DNA of 64,000 bases from Rhizobium anhuiense (GCF_003985145.1 NZ_ML133522.1:186001-250000), one strand, 5' to 3'; numbered from the stretch's first letter, positions 8,627 through 18,033 are shown. Numbers and translations: made by a program. The notes: generated by a model from the letters alone, not told the origin.

Positions 8627-9211
8627 ATGAACGACGAAGACCAGGACGACAAGACGAAGGAACTGCCGCTCGGCAAGGAAACGGAGGCGAATCTTTTCAA
8701 GTCGCGTTCGATCTTCATCTACGGACCGATCAATCAGGAATTGGCGCAGAAGGTCTGCTCGCAGCTGGTGGCGCTTGCCGCAGCCAGTGACGAGGACATC
8801 CGCATCTATGTCAATTCGCCCGGTGGCCACGTCGAATCCGGCGATTCCATCCATGACATGATCAAGTTCATCAAGCCGAAGGTCTGGATGATCGGCACGG
8901 GCTGGGTCGCCTCGGCCGGCGCGCTGATCTATGTCGCGGTTCCGAAAGAGCGGCGCCTGTGCCTGCCGAACACGCGCTTCCTGCTGCACCAGCCCTCCGG
9001 CGGCACGCGCGGCATGGCATCCGACATCGAGATCCAGGCGCGCGAGATCATCAAGATGAATGAGCGCCTGAACAGGATCATGGCGGCGGCCACCGGCCAG
9101 CCGCTCGACAAGATCGCCAAGGATACGGATCGCGACTACTGGCTTTCTGCCGAAGAGGCGAAGGACTATGGCCTCGTTTCGCGGGTTGTGACGTCGCAGT
9201 CCGACATCTGA
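8627..9211 (+). CDS. clpP: ClpP-family serine protease subunit
   Basis: A 194-residue ClpP-fold serine peptidase. Ser96 in GWVASAG and His121 in LLHQPSGG have the 25-residue spacing of the ClpP catalytic Ser/His. The nucleophile loop reads GWVASAG rather than the common GxAASMG, so this is likely one of the divergent extra ClpP paralogues found in rhizobia. Partner ATPase and substrates are unknown. The start at 8627 ([12 protein letters not shown]) fits the charged N terminus of these paralogues; the longer frame from 8549 has no support. A terminator follows at 9241. clpS lies about 38 kb away in this window, and no clpA or clpX is present. Confidence 0.88.
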   Translation: MNDEDQDDKTKELPLGKETEANLFKSRSIFIYGPINQELAQKVCSQLVALAAASDEDIRIYVNSPGGHVESGDSIHDMIKFIKPKVWMIGTGWVASAGALIYVAVPKERRLCLPNTRFLLHQPSGGTRGMASDIEIQAREIIKMNERLNRIMAAATGQPLDKIAKDTDRDYWLSAEEAKDYGLVSRVVTSQSDI

Positions 9212-9240
9212 GCTTTCTCAGCCAAAAGCTGCCAAGAAGC

Positions 9241-9276
9241 CGCCCTTGCCTGCCGATCGCAGGCGAGGGCGTTTTA
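9241..9276 (+). terminator. Terminator of clpP
   Basis: CGCCCTTGCCTG (9241-9252) pairs with CAGGCGAGGGCG (about 9260-9271), with one or two non-canonical pairs, followed by TTTTA. Confidence 0.8.
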
Positions 9277-9399
9277 TCTTCGGCTGGTTTGAATGAAGAC
9301 GGTTATCCGCAAGGGTTGAACGGAAAGCGCTGATTCCGGACTTGCGCCTGCGGCAGCCATCATGCTCCATGCGTCACTCCTGCAGCCCACGAGTCCGCC

Positions 9400-10599
9400 A
9401 TGCTCAAAGATTTTTCCGTCCAGGCCCTGTTCATGGGGCTGCTGACTGCCTTCGTCGGTTCCGCCAGCTCTTTTGCCGTTGTGCTGCACGGGCTGCAGGC
9501 GGTCGGCGCCACGGATGCTCAGGCGGCTTCGGGCTTGATGGCGTTGTCGATTTCCATGGGCATCTGCGCGATCGTGCTGAGCGCCGTGACCCGATTGCCG
9601 ATCAGCATTGCCTGGTCGACGCCGGGCGCCGCACTGCTGGCAAGCACCGGGGCTATCGAGGGCGGCTTCAATGCGGCGGTCGGGGCATTCCTTATCTGTG
9701 CTGTATTGATCATCGTCGCGGGGCTTTTCAAGCCGCTCGGTCGGGCGGTGGCCGCCATTCCGGCGCCGCTCGCCAATGCGATGCTCGCCGGCGTGCTGAT
9801 CGGCCTCTGCTTCGCGCCGGTGAAGGCAATCGGCTTCAATCCGCTGTTCGGCCTGCCGATCGTTGTCGCCTGGATCGTCGTCGGCGCCTTCAAGCGGCTC
9901 TGGGCGGTGCCGGCGGCACTCGCAGCCTTCGCGCTGGTGCTCGCCTTCGGCGTCGATATCCCCGAGGGTGCGCTCAGATCGCTGGAACAATCGCTGGTGC
10001 CGACGGCGGAGATCGTCCGGCCGGTGTTCAATCTTGCCGGCCTCGTCTCGATCGCGCTGCCGCTTTTCATCGTCACCATGGCCTCACAGAATATCCCGGG
10101 TATCGCGGTCCTGAAGGTCAATCACTACGATCCCAAGCCCGGTCCGCTCTTTGCCGTCACCGGCTTCTTCTCGCTGCTGTCGGCGCCATTCGGTGGCCAC
10201 GCCGTCAATCTGGCGGCAATCACCGCGGCGATGTGTGCCGGGCAGGATGCCCATACCGATCCGAAGCGGCGCTATTGGGCGTCGCTGATCGCCGGCGTCG
10301 GTTATGTCATCCTCGGGCTGCTCGCCGGCGCGGTAACGGCCTTCGTCGCGCTCGCGCCTTCGATCCTGATCGAGGCGGTGGCGGGGCTGGCCCTGGTCGG
10401 CGCCTTCTCGTCCTCGGCAATGTCGGCGTTCCAGGTGCCGGATTCGCGCGAGGCGGCGGCGATCACCTTCCTCGTCACCGCCTCCGGCGTTTCCTTCGGC
10501 GGCATATCAGGCGCCTTCTGGGGCCTGATCGCGGGCGGGCTGATGCTCGCCCTGTCCCGGCTAGTGAAGATTTGGAAAGACCGGGCCTCGTCGAGATAG
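9400..10599 (+). CDS. benE: BenE-family benzoate/H+ symporter
   Basis: A 399-residue polytopic membrane protein with about 11-12 hydrophobic segments. It matches the BenE family in length and in its conserved stretches AWSTPGAALLAS and GGHAVNLAAITAA. Family members take up benzoate by proton symport. No ben or cat catabolic genes are nearby, so the substrate may differ. The gene begins about 125 nt after the clpP terminator and is followed by the leuL leader, whose promoter lies only 25 nt past the stop. It is probably monocistronic. The upstream region has no obvious operator. Confidence 0.85.
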   Translation: MLKDFSVQALFMGLLTAFVGSASSFAVVLHGLQAVGATDAQAASGLMALSISMGICAIVLSAVTRLPISIAWSTPGAALLASTGAIEGGFNAAVGAFLICAVLIIVAGLFKPLGRAVAAIPAPLANAMLAGVLIGLCFAPVKAIGFNPLFGLPIVVAWIVVGAFKRLWAVPAALAAFALVLAFGVDIPEGALRSLEQSLVPTAEIVRPVFNLAGLVSIALPLFIVTMASQNIPGIAVLKVNHYDPKPGPLFAVTGFFSLLSAPFGGHAVNLAAITAAMCAGQDAHTDPKRRYWASLIAGVGYVILGLLAGAVTAFVALAPSILIEAVAGLALVGAFSSSAMSAFQVPDSREAAAITFLVTASGVSFGGISGAFWGLIAGGLMLALSRLVKIWKDRASSR

Positions 10600-10623
10600 C
10601 GGAAGGTCGTTGTGCCTGAGGGC

Positions 10624-10652
10624 TTGCCAGTTCCACTGCCCGAGGTTATAAG
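10624..10652 (+). promoter_or_regulatory. Promoter of leuL-leuA
   Basis: TTGCCA (10624-10629), a 17-nt spacer and TATAAG (10647-10652). This is the best sigma-70-type match I found in the window. The -10 box ends seven bases before the leuL ATG at 10660, so the transcript is predicted to be leaderless or nearly so, as for trpL. Confidence 0.72.
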
Positions 10653-10659
10653 CGCGGCC

Positions 10660-10785
10660 ATGAAGACCACTGGCGCCAAGATTTCCAACAGCATTGCACG
10701 CGGCCGCATCGCCCTGCGTGACAATACGCGCGCCCTGACCTCGCTTCTTCTCCTCGGCCTTACGCGCGGTTGCCGGGTCCTTTGA
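10660..10785 (+). CDS. leuL: Leucine leader peptide
   Basis: A 41-codon ORF upstream of leuA with a leucine cluster near its end. Residues 26-34 read LTSLLLLGL, and four Leu codons in a row (CTT CTT CTC CTC) occupy 10744-10755. The stop is TGA at 10783-10785. No Shine-Dalgarno precedes the ATG, which fits a leaderless start directly after the -10 box. The peptide is too short for an enzyme, and its Leu run in front of the leucine-biosynthesis gene is the hallmark of an attenuation leader. Leader-peptide control of leuA is known as a general mechanism; the identification here is from sequence. Confidence 0.8.
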   Translation: MKTTGAKISNSIARGRIALRDNTRALTSLLLLGLTRGCRVL

Positions 10786-10934
10786 GGAGCGCCCGGCGGC
10801 CGAAAGCCCGCCCGGCCATCGCTCCTCGCGACTCACTTTCAAAATTGACCTAACGACCGACAAAGGTCCGCATTTGTTTATCGCCAAGCCCGACACGATC
10901 GGCTAAGAGGCGGGGCAAATGCCGGGACGAGGAG
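10744..10934 (+). promoter_or_regulatory. leuA leader switch: competing pairings that expose or hide the Shine-Dalgarno
   Basis: Form A: GAGGAGCG (10784-10791, overlapping the leuL stop) pairs with CGCTCCTC (10820-10827). Form B: CTCCTCG (10822-10828) pairs with CGAGGAG (10928-10934), which contains the leuA Shine-Dalgarno GAGGAG. The forms exclude each other. The Leu codons CTCCTC (10750-10755) are also complementary to either GAGGAG. No T-tract follows form A. Inference: a ribosome stalled at the Leu codons leaves form A free to form and leuA open. A ribosome reaching the stop masks 10784-10791, and form B closes leuA. A weak TTGACC at 10845 could mark a leader-bypassing promoter, but its -10 is poor. 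Confidence 0.55.
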
Positions 10935-10942
10935 ACGATACG

Positions 10943-12676
10943 ATGGACGCGAAGACGCAATCCTCCCAGAACAAGACCACCCCCGCAAAAGGCATGCCTG
11001 ACGCCGCGGTGAAATACCGGGCCTATCCGCAGGTAAACATTCCCGACCGCACATGGCCGACGAAGACCATTACCAAGGCGCCGGTCTGGTGCTCGGTCGA
11101 CCTGCGCGACGGCAACCAGGCGCTGGTCGATCCGATGGGCCACGACCGCAAGGCGCGCATGTTCCAACTGCTGCTCGATATGGGTTTCAAGGAAGTCGAG
11201 ATCGGCTTCCCCTCGGCTTCGCAGACCGACTTCGATTTTGCCCGCTGGTGCGTGGAGGAGGGCAATGTGCCCGCCGACGTCTCCCTGCAGGTGCTGGTGC
11301 AATGCCGCCCGGAACTCATCACCCGTACCTTCGAAGCGCTGGAAGGCGCAAACCGGCCGATCGTGCATTTCTATAACTCGACCAGCGAGCTGCAGCGCCG
11401 CGTCGTCTTCGCCAAGGATGTGCAGGGCATCAAGCAGATCGCCGTCGATGCCGCCAAGATGATCACCGATATGGCCACCAAGGCCGGCGGCGGCTACCGT
11501 TTCGAATATTCGCCAGAGAGCTTCACCGGCACCGAACTCGAGGTGGCGCTGGAAATCTGCAACGGCGTCATCGAGGTCGTCAAACCGACGCCCGATAACA
11601 AGTTGATCATCAATCTGCCGTCCACCGTCGAGATGGCGACGCCGAACGTCTATGCCGACCAGATCGAATGGATGTGCCGCAATCTCGACAATCGCGAGAA
11701 CCTGATCATTTCGCTGCATCCGCATAACGACCGCGGCACGGGCATTGCCGCTGCCGAACTGGCATTGCTGGCAGGCGCCGACCGTGTCGAAGGCACGCTG
11801 TTCGGCAATGGCGAGCGCACCGGCAATGTCGACATGGTGACCATGGCGCTGAACATGTTCACCCAGGGCGTCGATCCCGGGATCGACTGCTCGAATATCG
11901 AGCGCATCAAGGAAGTGTTCGAATATTCGAACCAGATGGCGATCGGCGAGCGCCATCCTTATGTCGGCGAACTGGTCTATACCGCCTTCTCCGGCTCGCA
12001 TCAGGATGCGATCAACAAGGGCATGAAGGCAGCACAGGTCGCCAACCATCCCGTATGGGAGGTCCCGTATCTGCCGATCGATCCGCGTGATGTCGGTCGT
12101 TCCTACGAGGCGATCATCCGCATCAACTCGCAATCCGGCAAGGGCGGCATTGCCTACATCCTGCAGCAGGATTACGGGCTGAACCTGCCGCGCAACCTGC
12201 AGGTCGAGTTCCGCGAGGACATTCAGCGCATTACCGACGTAGAGGGCAAGGAGCTTCCTTCGAAGCGCATTCACGATCGTTTCATCGAGCGCTACGTGAC
12301 GCAGCCGAGCGCGCGCCTGAAATTCGTCGACCACCACACCTATCCCGATACTGAGCGCAAGGGCCAACGGGTCGTGGCCGCCGAGATCACCGACAATGGC
12401 GAGATCAAGCGCATCGAAGGGCGTGGCAACGGCCCGATCGACGGCTTCATCAACGCGCTGTCGCATTATCTCGGCATCGAGATGTCGGTCGAGGACTATT
12501 CCGAGCATTCGCTGCAGCACGGCTCGAATGCGGCGGCGATCTCCTATGTCGAGACCTCCTATCCCGGCGGCAAGCTCTTCGGCGCCGGCATCAATACCAA
12601 CATCGTCGCGGCGTCGCTGGAGGCGATCGTCTCGGCCGCCAACCGTGTGCTCGAGGTGAAGGCCGGCAAGGCCTGA
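10943..12676 (+). CDS. leuA: 2-isopropylmalate synthase
   Basis: A 577-residue enzyme condensing acetyl-CoA with 2-oxoisovalerate, the first committed step of leucine synthesis. The sequence is of the long LeuA type, with YPQVNIPDRTWP near the start. The metal/substrate loop SVDLRDGNQAL is next, then HPHNDRGTG in the barrel. The C-terminal regulatory (LeuA_dimer) domain runs from about residue 440, where GNGPIDGFINAL is visible. ATG at 10943 has GAGGAG eight bases upstream, so it is preferred over the ATG at 10919. Expression is likely governed by the leuL leader; family members are also feedback-inhibited by leucine. No other leu gene is in the window. Confidence 0.96.
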   Translation: MDAKTQSSQNKTTPAKGMPDAAVKYRAYPQVNIPDRTWPTKTITKAPVWCSVDLRDGNQALVDPMGHDRKARMFQLLLDMGFKEVEIGFPSASQTDFDFARWCVEEGNVPADVSLQVLVQCRPELITRTFEALEGANRPIVHFYNSTSELQRRVVFAKDVQGIKQIAVDAAKMITDMATKAGGGYRFEYSPESFTGTELEVALEICNGVIEVVKPTPDNKLIINLPSTVEMATPNVYADQIEWMCRNLDNRENLIISLHPHNDRGTGIAAAELALLAGADRVEGTLFGNGERTGNVDMVTMALNMFTQGVDPGIDCSNIERIKEVFEYSNQMAIGERHPYVGELVYTAFSGSHQDAINKGMKAAQVANHPVWEVPYLPIDPRDVGRSYEAIIRINSQSGKGGIAYILQQDYGLNLPRNLQVEFREDIQRITDVEGKELPSKRIHDRFIERYVTQPSARLKFVDHHTYPDTERKGQRVVAAEITDNGEIKRIEGRGNGPIDGFINALSHYLGIEMSVEDYSEHSLQHGSNAAAISYVETSYPGGKLFGAGINTNIVAASLEAIVSAANRVLEVKAGKA

Positions 12677-12688
12677 TCTCAAAGGAAC

Positions 12689-13078
12689 TCAGGCCGCGAT
12701 CGTATCGGTGCGGCGCGGTCTGACGATGCAGTCGGCGATATCGCGGGCTTCGTTGCGCGCCTCGGCATGGCGCTGGCCCCATTGGCAGAGCGCCAGCAGC
12801 ACCGGTTCGAGGCCGAGACCGAGTTCGGTCGCGCTGTATTCGACGCGGGCGGGGATTTCGGTAAAGATCCGGCGCGCAACCAGCCCATGTTCCTCCATTT
12901 CGCGCAGCTGCTGGATCAGCACCTTCTGGCTAATGGCAGGCATCATGCGCTTTAGCTCCGAAAGACGCTTCGGGCCGGAGAAGACGTAGTAGAGGATGAC
13001 CGGCTTCCAGCGCCCTGAAATCACTTTCAGCGCGCGCTCGACCGGCAGCTCGGGGAGTCTTTTCATCGGCTCAGCCAT
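12689..13078 (-). CDS. HxlR-family transcriptional regulator
   Basis: A 129-residue winged-helix repressor or activator. The HxlR signature runs through VISGRWKPVILYYVFSGPKR, SELKRMMPAISQKVL and the wing ARVEYSATELG. Two cysteines lie in the C-terminal third (LALCQWG and IADCIV). Quinone- or electrophile-sensing members use cysteines, though often nearer the N terminus. ATG at 13078 has a perfect AGGAGG five bases upstream; the GTG at 13084 is less likely. It is divergent from a quinone-oxidoreductase-like gene 102 bases away, with a 10-bp palindrome between them. Control of that gene and of itself is inferred from this layout. Confidence 0.88.
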   Translation of the reverse strand: MAEPMKRLPELPVERALKVISGRWKPVILYYVFSGPKRLSELKRMMPAISQKVLIQQLREMEEHGLVARRIFTEIPARVEYSATELGLGLEPVLLALCQWGQRHAEARNEARDIADCIVRPRRTDTIAA

Positions 13079-13123
13079 GGTCACCTCCTGGTGGGTATGG
13101 CACGAAAGAGTGTGTATTTTTAC

Positions 13124-13133
13124 AGGATATCCT
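13124..13133. promoter_or_regulatory. Palindromic operator candidate between hxlR-type and oxidoreductase genes
   Basis: AGGATATCCT is a perfect 10-bp palindrome midway in the divergent intergenic region (13079-13180). It is just downstream of an AT-rich GTGTATTTTTAC stretch, and it is a plausible HxlR dimer site. Confidence 0.4.
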
Positions 13134-13180
13134 ATTGCTAAACCTGCCCCACGCCAAATCAGACGTGAGGTTCATCTGTT

Positions 13181-14203
<1,023 letters not shown>

Positions 14204-14209
<6 letters not shown>

Positions 14210-14312
14210 GCACCGTGCGTCCTTTCGGACGCACAAAGGACGCTCTAACAGTTTGAACCGACGCATCGTGCTTTCCGAAAATCGATTCCGATTTTCGGGC
14301 GATGCGCTAGAT
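14204..14312. repeat. RIME-like dispersed repeat, copy B
   Basis: Aligns along its length with 8315-8413 in the same orientation: a GTGCGTCC...GGACGCAC hairpin, GGACGCTCTA, CTTTCCGAAAATCGATTCCG and GATGCGCTAG. The TAA of the oxidoreductase gene lies at its left edge. The terminal CTA (14307-14309) is the TAG stop of the anti-sigma gene on the other strand. The element therefore fills the entire gap between two convergent genes and ends both reading frames. Confidence 0.75.
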
Positions 14313-15149
14313 CGCCGTGGCGATCTCCATGGCGAGCTGGCCGAGCGTTGCTTCGGCGGAGGGACCGGCCAGCACATAGGAGGTGCCGGCATTGTGCCAG
14401 GTTACCAGGCCGATCTCGTCCTTGATCGTTTCCTTGAAGTCGTCGGTCTCCGGCGGCTGCGCGTCTTTGCGGAAGCAGATGGAGATAACGTCGCCATCGG
14501 CGTTGGAATAGACGAGCTGCCCGACAGGGCGGCTGTCGCCGAGGATGACGCGCGCGCCTTGGAAGGTCCAGCCTTCGGCGCTGAGATCGGGCACGCGGAA
14601 GGGCACGCCGATCGCGGTCGTCAGCCAGCTGGAGATTTCCTCGGCTTGCGAGGCGGGCACTTCGACGAGGTGACGGGGCTGGCGGATCAGCAGGCGCTGA
14701 TAGGCGGTGACGTCGCCCAACCAGTCGCTGGTATTGGCCGGCGCCGTGGCGGCGGTCGTGGTGGCGATTTCGTCGGCATCGGGGCTGGTGCCGACGAAAT
14801 AGCCGATGCCGCAACCGACGACGAAGAGGATCAGAGCGGCGGCCAGCGCCTGCGGGCCGCTCGGCGCCAGTTTCACCTGCGGGCGCGTGGCACGCTGGGC
14901 GATCGGCGTCTTCGGCGGCTGCGTGCTCTTGATGGAGCGGACGAGGGCGAGCGGCACCGGCTCCTTCAGGATATCGTCGAGGCGCCGGCGGCCGAAATCG
15001 GCACCGTGGCGCAGCTTCTCATGCAGCCGGCGCGCATTCTCGTCGCTTGCCAGACGCTGCTCCAGTTCGTGCCTTTGTTCGGGCGAGACTTCGCCGTCGA
15101 GAAGGGCGGTAAGCTGGACTTCGAGCGGCAATTTCCTAAGATCGAGCAA
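14307..15149 (-). CDS. Membrane-anchored anti-sigma factor
   Basis: A 280-residue protein. The N-terminal roughly 65 residues (ALLDGEVSPEQRHELEQRL...) resemble the zinc-less anti-sigma domain that binds an ECF sigma factor in the cytoplasm. A single membrane helix spans about residues 100-119 (ALAAALILFVVGCGIGYFVG). It is followed by a periplasmic domain of about 160 residues that would sense the signal. It starts two bases after the ECF sigma stop, so the pair is translationally coupled. Its own stop codon lies inside RIME-like copy B. The signal and the release protease are unknown. Confidence 0.85.
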   Translation of the reverse strand: MLDLRKLPLEVQLTALLDGEVSPEQRHELEQRLASDENARRLHEKLRHGADFGRRRLDDILKEPVPLALVRSIKSTQPPKTPIAQRATRPQVKLAPSGPQALAAALILFVVGCGIGYFVGTSPDADEIATTTAATAPANTSDWLGDVTAYQRLLIRQPRHLVEVPASQAEEISSWLTTAIGVPFRVPDLSAEGWTFQGARVILGDSRPVGQLVYSNADGDVISICFRKDAQPPETDDFKETIKDEIGLVTWHNAGTSYVLAGPSAEATLGQLAMEIATAI

Positions 15150-15151
15150 AT

Positions 15152-15661
15152 TCAGTACCTGTGGATCGGGTGGGTGCCGGCAAGCTCGGCAAAGTGCAGC
15201 CTTGCGGCGGCGAGCTGCGAAACGACGCTTGCCACTGGGATGCCCATAATGTCGGCCGCCTGCTGGTAGCTGTGGCCTTCGACGTCGACAAGCAGGAACA
15301 TGCTGGAAACGCCATCCGGCATATCGGCGATCATGTGATGGATGGCGTCGGGATCGACGGCAGCCGAGCGTTCGCGTGCAGCCTCACGAAGATCGGTGAC
15401 GTTGCCGCGGACGGAAGCCTTCGGCTTGCGCTTGCGGCTGTCGTCAGTCCATTGCTGGCGGGCAAGCGTGTAGATCCAGCTTTCCAGCCGGCCTTCGCCG
15501 CTCCATTGATGACCCTTGGCGATGGCGCGCTGACAGACGGCCTGAACGAGTTCGTCGGCCACGGAAACCTCACCCGCGAGCGTGATCGCGAAGCGGCGAA
15601 GGCGGGGCAGAAGGCCGACGAGATCACGTCGGAGATCGATGGTCGTTGCGGGTTGACGCAT
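15152..15661 (-). CDS. ECF-type RNA polymerase sigma factor
   Basis: A 169-residue extracytoplasmic-function sigma factor. Region 2 begins with LLPRLRRFAITLAGEVSVADELVQ and includes ESWIYTLARQQWTDDSRKR. Region 4 contains HSYQQAADIMGIPVASVVSQ as its helix-turn-helix. Length is standard for the family, and there is no C-terminal extension. It forms an operon with the membrane anti-sigma gene downstream and a TPR gene lies upstream on the same strand. No clear autoregulatory -35 AAC box was found in the 187-base upstream region. It is not obviously the general-stress EcfG, since NepR and PhyR genes are absent nearby. Confidence 0.9.
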   Translation of the reverse strand: MRQPATTIDLRRDLVGLLPRLRRFAITLAGEVSVADELVQAVCQRAIAKGHQWSGEGRLESWIYTLARQQWTDDSRKRKPKASVRGNVTDLREAARERSAAVDPDAIHHMIADMPDGVSSMFLLVDVEGHSYQQAADIMGIPVASVVSQLAAARLHFAELAGTHPIHRY

Positions 15662-15848
15662 TGTCTATCCAAGAAGCATTCACAATGGTTTCGCGGACGA
15701 AGGGATTGCCCTCGGGCGCGAAGCCGACCTTATCGACGCCGGCGATGCATGTGCTTTATGAAACAAGTCTCCTGCACTGCGCAAGCATCCGGTCGTCTTC
15801 ATCCCTCTTTCCCAAGGGAATTTCGTATTATGGCCCGCCAAGCTTGCG

Positions 15849-16409
15849 TCAATATGTCTTGTAGCCGTTCAAGCTTTGCAGCAGAGCCCGATAGGCCCAG
15901 GTGCCTTCGCCGCCGCGATCACGGATTTCGACGAGCTGAACGCGGGCGCCCTGAATGTCTCCCTGTTCGACCAGCGCCATGCCCATGTAGGAGCGGGCGA
16001 GGATGTAATTCTCATCCGCCTGCAGCGCCTTGCGGTAGTAGGACATGCCGAGCTCCATCCGGCCGGCCTTGCGGTTGGCGTAGCCGAGATAGTTCAGGAT
16101 GCGCGGGTCGTTCTGGTTGCGGGCGAGATTGAGCACGGTGATGGCGTTGTCATATTGGCCGGCATAGGCAAATTCCCGGGCGAATTTATAGAGATCGTCG
16201 TCGTTGAAGCTGCTCTTCTTCGGGTTGACGCATTCCTTCTTGGCCTTGTCCCAGACCTTGCCGCCGGTGCAGGTCTTGGTCGTCTGCGTCTTCGGCGGCG
16301 GATTGGTGTCATCGTTGTTGTCGCCGACCGCGAAAGCGGCCGTGGCGATGCCGAAGGCAAAGCCGGCGGCGAGCGAAAATCTGGACAGGCGACGGAAAGG
16401 AGAAGTCAT
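15849..16409 (-). CDS. Secreted tetratricopeptide-repeat protein
   Basis: A 186-residue exported protein. A signal peptide covers about residues 1-27 (SLAAGFAFGIATAAFA). A low-complexity acidic/Pro/Thr linker follows, then a small CTGGKVWDKAKKECV segment whose two Cys may form a disulfide. Two to three TPR-like repeats run from about residue 70 to 175 (DNAITVLNLARN, MELGMSYYRKALQADENY, GDIQGARVQLVEI). A role as a periplasmic scaffold is plausible but unproven. It lies upstream of the ECF sigma gene on the same strand, separated by 187 bases. Confidence 0.78.
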   Translation of the reverse strand: MTSPFRRLSRFSLAAGFAFGIATAAFAVGDNNDDTNPPPKTQTTKTCTGGKVWDKAKKECVNPKKSSFNDDDLYKFAREFAYAGQYDNAITVLNLARNQNDPRILNYLGYANRKAGRMELGMSYYRKALQADENYILARSYMGMALVEQGDIQGARVQLVEIRDRGGEGTWAYRALLQSLNGYKTY

Positions 16410-16568
16410 GGGCGGGCTCCGTTCTCAGGCGATGCTGTTGCTGGAATTGTACGCTTACCATTAAAAATACCAAGAGGGTAAGCAACCTCCACGGCAAATG
16501 TCGCGACGATGGTCTGATCTCTTCGCAGATCGATTCAAGTGCGGCACAAACAGAGTCTGGAACTGGTG

Positions 16569-17477
16569 CTAACGCGCGAAAATATCGGCGCTTTCCGGTA
16601 TCACCGCGTCGCCGGCCCTGTTGAGGCTGAAACGCTCGCCGCGGAGTTCCCAGGCACCTGGAGAGCCCTCGATGGAGAAGAGGTTATAGGCGGCAGGCGG
16701 CTTGATGCTGCCGGGTCCCTGCGACGCCGACGCGATGCCGACGACGGGCACCGGCTGCACCTGGCCGCGCAGCCAGTGCAGCGTGTTCAGGTGCGTATGG
16801 CCGTGCAGCACGAGTTCGGCGCCGCCCGTCGAAATTACGGCGGCGAAGCGGCGGATGCCGATCATCCGTTTGTAGAAGGCCGTGGCGCCGCGGATCGGCG
16901 GATGGTGGATCATGACGACGCGAAAGAGACCGGCTTCGCCGGCCGCGCGCAACATGTTGACGGTGTCGCGGGCCTGGCGCGCGCCGAAAAAGCCGGAAGC
17001 GGCAAAGGGAGGGGTGGCGACCGCCGTCGAGCAACCGACGATCGCGACTTTGTCGCGGATGCGCAGATAGGGGAAGACGTGGCGATCCTCCTGCCATTGC
17101 GGCGGGGCGAGATCGCCGCGGACATAATCGTACCAGGCGCGCATTGACTTCTCATAGGCGCCCGGCACATAGGCGTCGTGGTTGCCGGGAACGACCGAGG
17201 TGTCGGCGGGATCGCCGAGCGTGCGCAGCCAGGCGGCGGCGGCGCGGATCTCGATGCCGCTCGCCAGATTGACGAGGTCGCCGGTGACGGCCAGGTGATC
17301 GGCCTGGCGGGCGCGGATATCCTCAAGCAGCAGATCCAGCGTGCTGCCGAAAAGGTGCTTGCGTCGGTTTCGATGCCAGTTCACAAAGCCGGTTATGCGT
17401 TTTGAAAACAGCTCTTGAATGGAAAGGCGGGGCAGCGGTCCGAGGTGGACGTCGGAAATATGCGCGAGCTTGAACAT
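16569..17477 (-). CDS. Calcineurin-like metallophosphoesterase
   Basis: A 302-residue soluble metallophosphoesterase with the full set of metal motifs: D-x-H at residues 9-11 (SDVHLG), GDLVN, PGNHD, and GHTHLN near the C terminus. The family hydrolyses phosphodiesters such as cyclic nucleotides or nucleic acid ends; the substrate cannot be told from sequence. The chosen start at 17477 (MFKLAHISD) places the first motif at the normal position. Upstream ATGs at 17489 and 17549 are possible, but no start has a clear ribosome site. It is divergent from a Nudix hydrolase gene, with about 70 bases between them. Confidence 0.87.
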   Translation of the reverse strand: MFKLAHISDVHLGPLPRLSIQELFSKRITGFVNWHRNRRKHLFGSTLDLLLEDIRARQADHLAVTGDLVNLASGIEIRAAAAWLRTLGDPADTSVVPGNHDAYVPGAYEKSMRAWYDYVRGDLAPPQWQEDRHVFPYLRIRDKVAIVGCSTAVATPPFAASGFFGARQARDTVNMLRAAGEAGLFRVVMIHHPPIRGATAFYKRMIGIRRFAAVISTGGAELVLHGHTHLNTLHWLRGQVQPVPVVGIASASQGPGSIKPPAAYNLFSIEGSPGAWELRGERFSLNRAGDAVIPESADIFAR

Positions 17478-17547
17478 GCTACGAGACATAGACCAGCTTA
17501 TTGACAAATCAAACACATCCGGCGCGATGAATAGCCGAAACGGAACC

Positions 17548-18027
17548 ATGGTGGATAAAGAGAAGCGCCCCCCTCATATCAGGCTGGCCTTGCGCCTGCT
17601 GCATGTTTATTTCTCCTTCGCCCGCGGCATGACGATGGGCGTCAGGGCCGCCTGCTTCGATGCGGACGGCCGGATTTTTCTCGTGCGTCACAGTTATATC
17701 GGTGGCTGGCATATGCCGGGCGGCGGACTGGAGCGTAACGAGACGGTAGAAGAAGCGCTGGTCAAGGAGCTACGCGAGGAGGGCAACCTCAGGATCATCG
17801 GCAAGCCGGAACTGGTCCAGGTCTACTTCAATACCACGACGACCCGGCGCGACCATGTCGTGTTCTACAGGGCGACCGTCGAGCAGACGGCGCCCCGTCC
17901 GCCGGACTGGGAAATCTCCGACAGCGGGTTCTTTTTCCTCGACAGCCTGCCCGAGGGTACGACCGAGGCGACGCATCGCCGCCTCGCCGAGCTTCGGGGC
18001 GAGCAGGAGCCCGATCACCGCTGGTAA
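17548..18027 (+). CDS. Nudix hydrolase
   Basis: A 159-residue Nudix-fold pyrophosphohydrolase. The box reads GGGLERNETVEEALVKELRE followed by EGNL, close to the consensus GX5EX7REUXEEXGU with Lys in place of the first Arg. WHMPGGG immediately precedes it. The N-terminal region (LLHVYFSFARGMTMGVRAAC) is typical of small rhizobial Nudix proteins of unknown substrate. The start is uncertain: ATG at 17548 follows GGAACC, while ATG at 17527 would add seven residues. It is divergent from the phosphoesterase and convergent with the quinone reductase, with six bases between the stops. Confidence 0.85.
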   Translation: MVDKEKRPPHIRLALRLLHVYFSFARGMTMGVRAACFDADGRIFLVRHSYIGGWHMPGGGLERNETVEEALVKELREEGNLRIIGKPELVQVYFNTTTTRRDHVVFYRATVEQTAPRPPDWEISDSGFFFLDSLPEGTTEATHRRLAELRGEQEPDHRW

Positions 18028-18033
18028 GAAGTA

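Noticed and set aside
10850..12682. 610-codon open frame antisense to leuA
   Set aside because: Shadow of leuA with no ribosome site and no family features.
15662..15848. Possible extra small gene upstream of the ECF sigma factor
   Set aside because: A 43-codon minus-strand open stretch looks protein-like but has no start codon or ribosome site.
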